Of a stretch of 64,000 nt of DNA, positions 62,761-64,000 are shown in pieces. The notes under the pieces were generated by a model. It made no database searches. It saw nothing but the letters and a program-made list of their open reading frames with translations, and was not told where the DNA came from. The position numbers and the translations under genes were made by a program. The DNA is from an uncultured Porphyromonadaceae bacterium (GTDB taxonomy: Bacteria > Bacteroidota > Bacteroidia > Bacteroidales > Muribaculaceae), in the NCBI GenBank assembly GCA_900548975.1, contig URMS01000014.1, positions 15,782 through 79,781 on the forward strand, given 5' to 3'. Position 1 is the stretch's first letter, and every line of letters starts with the position of its first letter.

Positions 62761-62836
62761 AGGGAAATTTGCTGTACAATATGAATGGACTGTAAATAAA
62801 TTCCGCCGACGCGCTGTGCATGGCTTGCACTCTGCA

Positions 62837-62951
62837 TTGCTGCTGTGGTAAAATGTGATATAAGATCGTATAGGAGAATGAAACGTCCCCCAACGGCGGA
62901 GGACAGAACGTGAGGAAAAGCTTTTTCATCTGATCCAATGATCGAAGGAGG
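62837..62951 (+). promoter_or_regulatory. Sigma-A type promoter and Shine-Dalgarno of the MBL-fold gene
   Basis: TTGCTG (62837-62842), 16 nt, TATAAG (62859-62864), then a strong AGGAGG at 62948-62953 just before the ATG at 62960. Strong ribosome sites like this are absent from the Bacteroidetes genes. Confidence 0.7.
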
Positions 62952-62959
62952 ACTAACGC

Positions 62960-63534
62960 ATGAAACTGCACTTTTACGGAGCTGACCGCTGCGTGACAGG
63001 CTCCTGCCACTGTTTGGAGATCAACGGCAAGAAGATCCTCGTTGACTGCGGCTTGCAGCAGGGGCGCGATGAGCTCGACAACCGTTATCTCGCCTTTGCC
63101 CCCGGCAGCATCGACATTCTGCTCGTCACCCACGCGCACATCGACCACACCGGCCGCATCCCGCTGCTGGTGAAAAACGGCTTTCACGGCCGGATCCTCA
63201 CAACGCGCGTGACGGCTGATTTGATGAAGATCATGCTGCTCGACTCTGCCCACATTCAGGAGAGCGACGCGGAATACGAAAACCGCAAGGGCGAGCGCGC
63301 GGGCCGCGAGCCCGTTGAGCCGCTCTACACCGAGCAGGACGCGCTGGACGTCTTCAAGTACGTCACGACCTGCGAGTATGAAGAAAAGATCAACCTCTGC
63401 GAGGGGGTAAGCGCGGTCTTTACCGATGCGGGGCATCTGCTCGGCTCGGCATCCATCACGCTCGAACTGGAGGAAAACGGCGTGCACAAGACGCTCGTCT
63501 TCTCCGGTGACATCGGCAATGTCGACCAGCCCAT
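62960..63534 (+). CDS. Metallo-beta-lactamase/beta-CASP-type nuclease, 5' part only (Firmicutes)
   Basis: The first 190 or so residues of an MBL-fold protein of the RNA-processing (beta-CASP) kind: DCGLQQGRDELDNR, the metal motif THAHIDHTGRIP (HxHxDH), TDAGHLLGSASITL, and FSGDIGNVDQPI. The beta-CASP domain that should follow is missing, because at about 63535 the sequence changes into an unrelated surface-protein frame. A strong Shine-Dalgarno precedes the ATG. It belongs to the same Firmicutes piece as the secA 5' end. Confidence 0.85.
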
Positions 63535-64000
63535 TGACGCCGTCAACAACCAGTTCGACCGGTTTGCCGACCATGTCACGACTCCGTTCCGGCTGGCTCC
63601 CACGAGTTCGGGGCTGACGGGAACCTGGAATGCGGTCCCCGGACAGACCTGGATAACGAGCAAGTCACGCAGTTCGGAGGGCTTCAGCAACATGCCGCAA
63701 ACCATCGGCGGCAGGCAGTGCCATGTCGCTGAACTGGCGGATTTCGAGGTGTTACAGAAGAACTGCCAGTTTGCGTTCGGCGTGCTCTACGACGATGCTT
63801 CGACCGAGACTTCGCTGAACCTGTCGGACGTGAACGGCTATGCCTATTACAATGCGAGCAACACGAACAAGGGCATGCGCGGCTGTTTCGTCTTCAATCC
63901 TGCGGGAAGTCTCAATTCGGGCGGCGCCGGGGCCAATATCTTCTTCCCGGTGGGCGTGTCCGGATACGGGCGCCGGAAGCATTGCGCCCAGGAGAATGGA
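63535..64000 (+). CDS. FISUMP-like Bacteroidetes surface-protein fragment (open at window end)
   Basis: From about 63535 the frame continues, but its sequence is now GRQCHVAELADFEVLQKNC, QFAFGVLYDDASTETSLN, NTNKGMRGCFVFNPAGS and NIFFPVGVSGYGRRK. This wording is typical of the Fibrobacter-succinogenes-major-domain-like (FISUMP) region in large secreted Alistipes/Bacteroides proteins. It has no start of its own here and no stop before 64000. It stays in frame with the MBL gene only by chance, so this is a third sequence source. Function unknown. Confidence 0.7.

Noticed and set aside
1..64000. tRNA/rRNA genes, CRISPR arrays, insertion sequences, integrases
   Set aside because: Intergenic stretches were read for cloverleaf arms, regular spacer repeats and transposase motifs; none was convincing.

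Overview
The window is almost entirely a Bacteroidales chromosome segment, most likely a gut member of the Muribaculaceae or a close relative. This rests on several things: promoters of the Bacteroidetes type (TTTG, about 20 nt, TAnnTTTG) with almost no Shine-Dalgarno sequences; type IX secretion (T9SS) C-terminal sorting tails; a TamL-type lipoprotein Omp85; a BtuB/BtuG cobalamin locus under a cobalamin riboswitch; a GH92 mannosidase; and a long-tailed ribosomal protein S16. The family-level placement is inference.

Layout: 1-1.5 kb, a divergent AraC regulator (cut by the window start) and a nitroreductase. 1.5-5.3 kb, a methionine operon (metY-metX-hom) preceded by a 34-codon, Met/Cys-rich leader peptide and a terminator/antiterminator pair, which reads as a ribosome-mediated attenuator. 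5.4-5.67 kb, a structured non-coding RNA with its own promoter and terminator. 5.7-10.2 kb, an orphan sensor kinase translationally coupled to tamL. 10.2-12.8 kb, a Trk/Ktr potassium uptake pair. 13.2-17.5 kb, a BspA-like leucine-rich-repeat (LRR) surface protein. 17.7-20 kb, glpK-glpF. 20.1-26.4 kb, rpsP, ileS, a DksA-like gene, lspA, a DUF4296 lipoprotein and a small unknown. 26.5-36.3 kb, TonB-linked outer-membrane proteins, an esterase-like hydrolase and a GH92 enzyme. 36.4-40.3 kb, succinate dehydrogenase/fumarate reductase. 40.4-43.8 kb, a SulP transporter, a small Cys-cluster lipoprotein and a membrane acyltransferase.

43.9-53.6 kb is one minus-strand cobalamin regulon: riboswitch, btuB, btuG, a second surface lipoprotein, then an LRR protein and a second beta-propeller that both carry T9SS tails. 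The T9SS pair suggests an extra layer of secreted cobalamin-related surface proteins. 53.7-59.5 kb holds fbp, a roughly 540-bp nested palindrome exactly between convergent genes, a DUF1846 protein and an AspT-type transporter.

The right end is not one genome. The 3' part of secA is Bacteroidetes-type, but from about 61.6 kb the gene becomes Firmicutes-type, with a sigma-A promoter and Shine-Dalgarno site, and is followed by a Firmicutes metallo-beta-lactamase-fold gene. At about 63.53 kb that gene runs into a Bacteroidetes FISUMP-like surface-protein fragment. Both joins fall in or beside conserved coding motifs and are best read as assembly chimeras. No tRNA, rRNA, CRISPR array, transposase or integrase was recognised.
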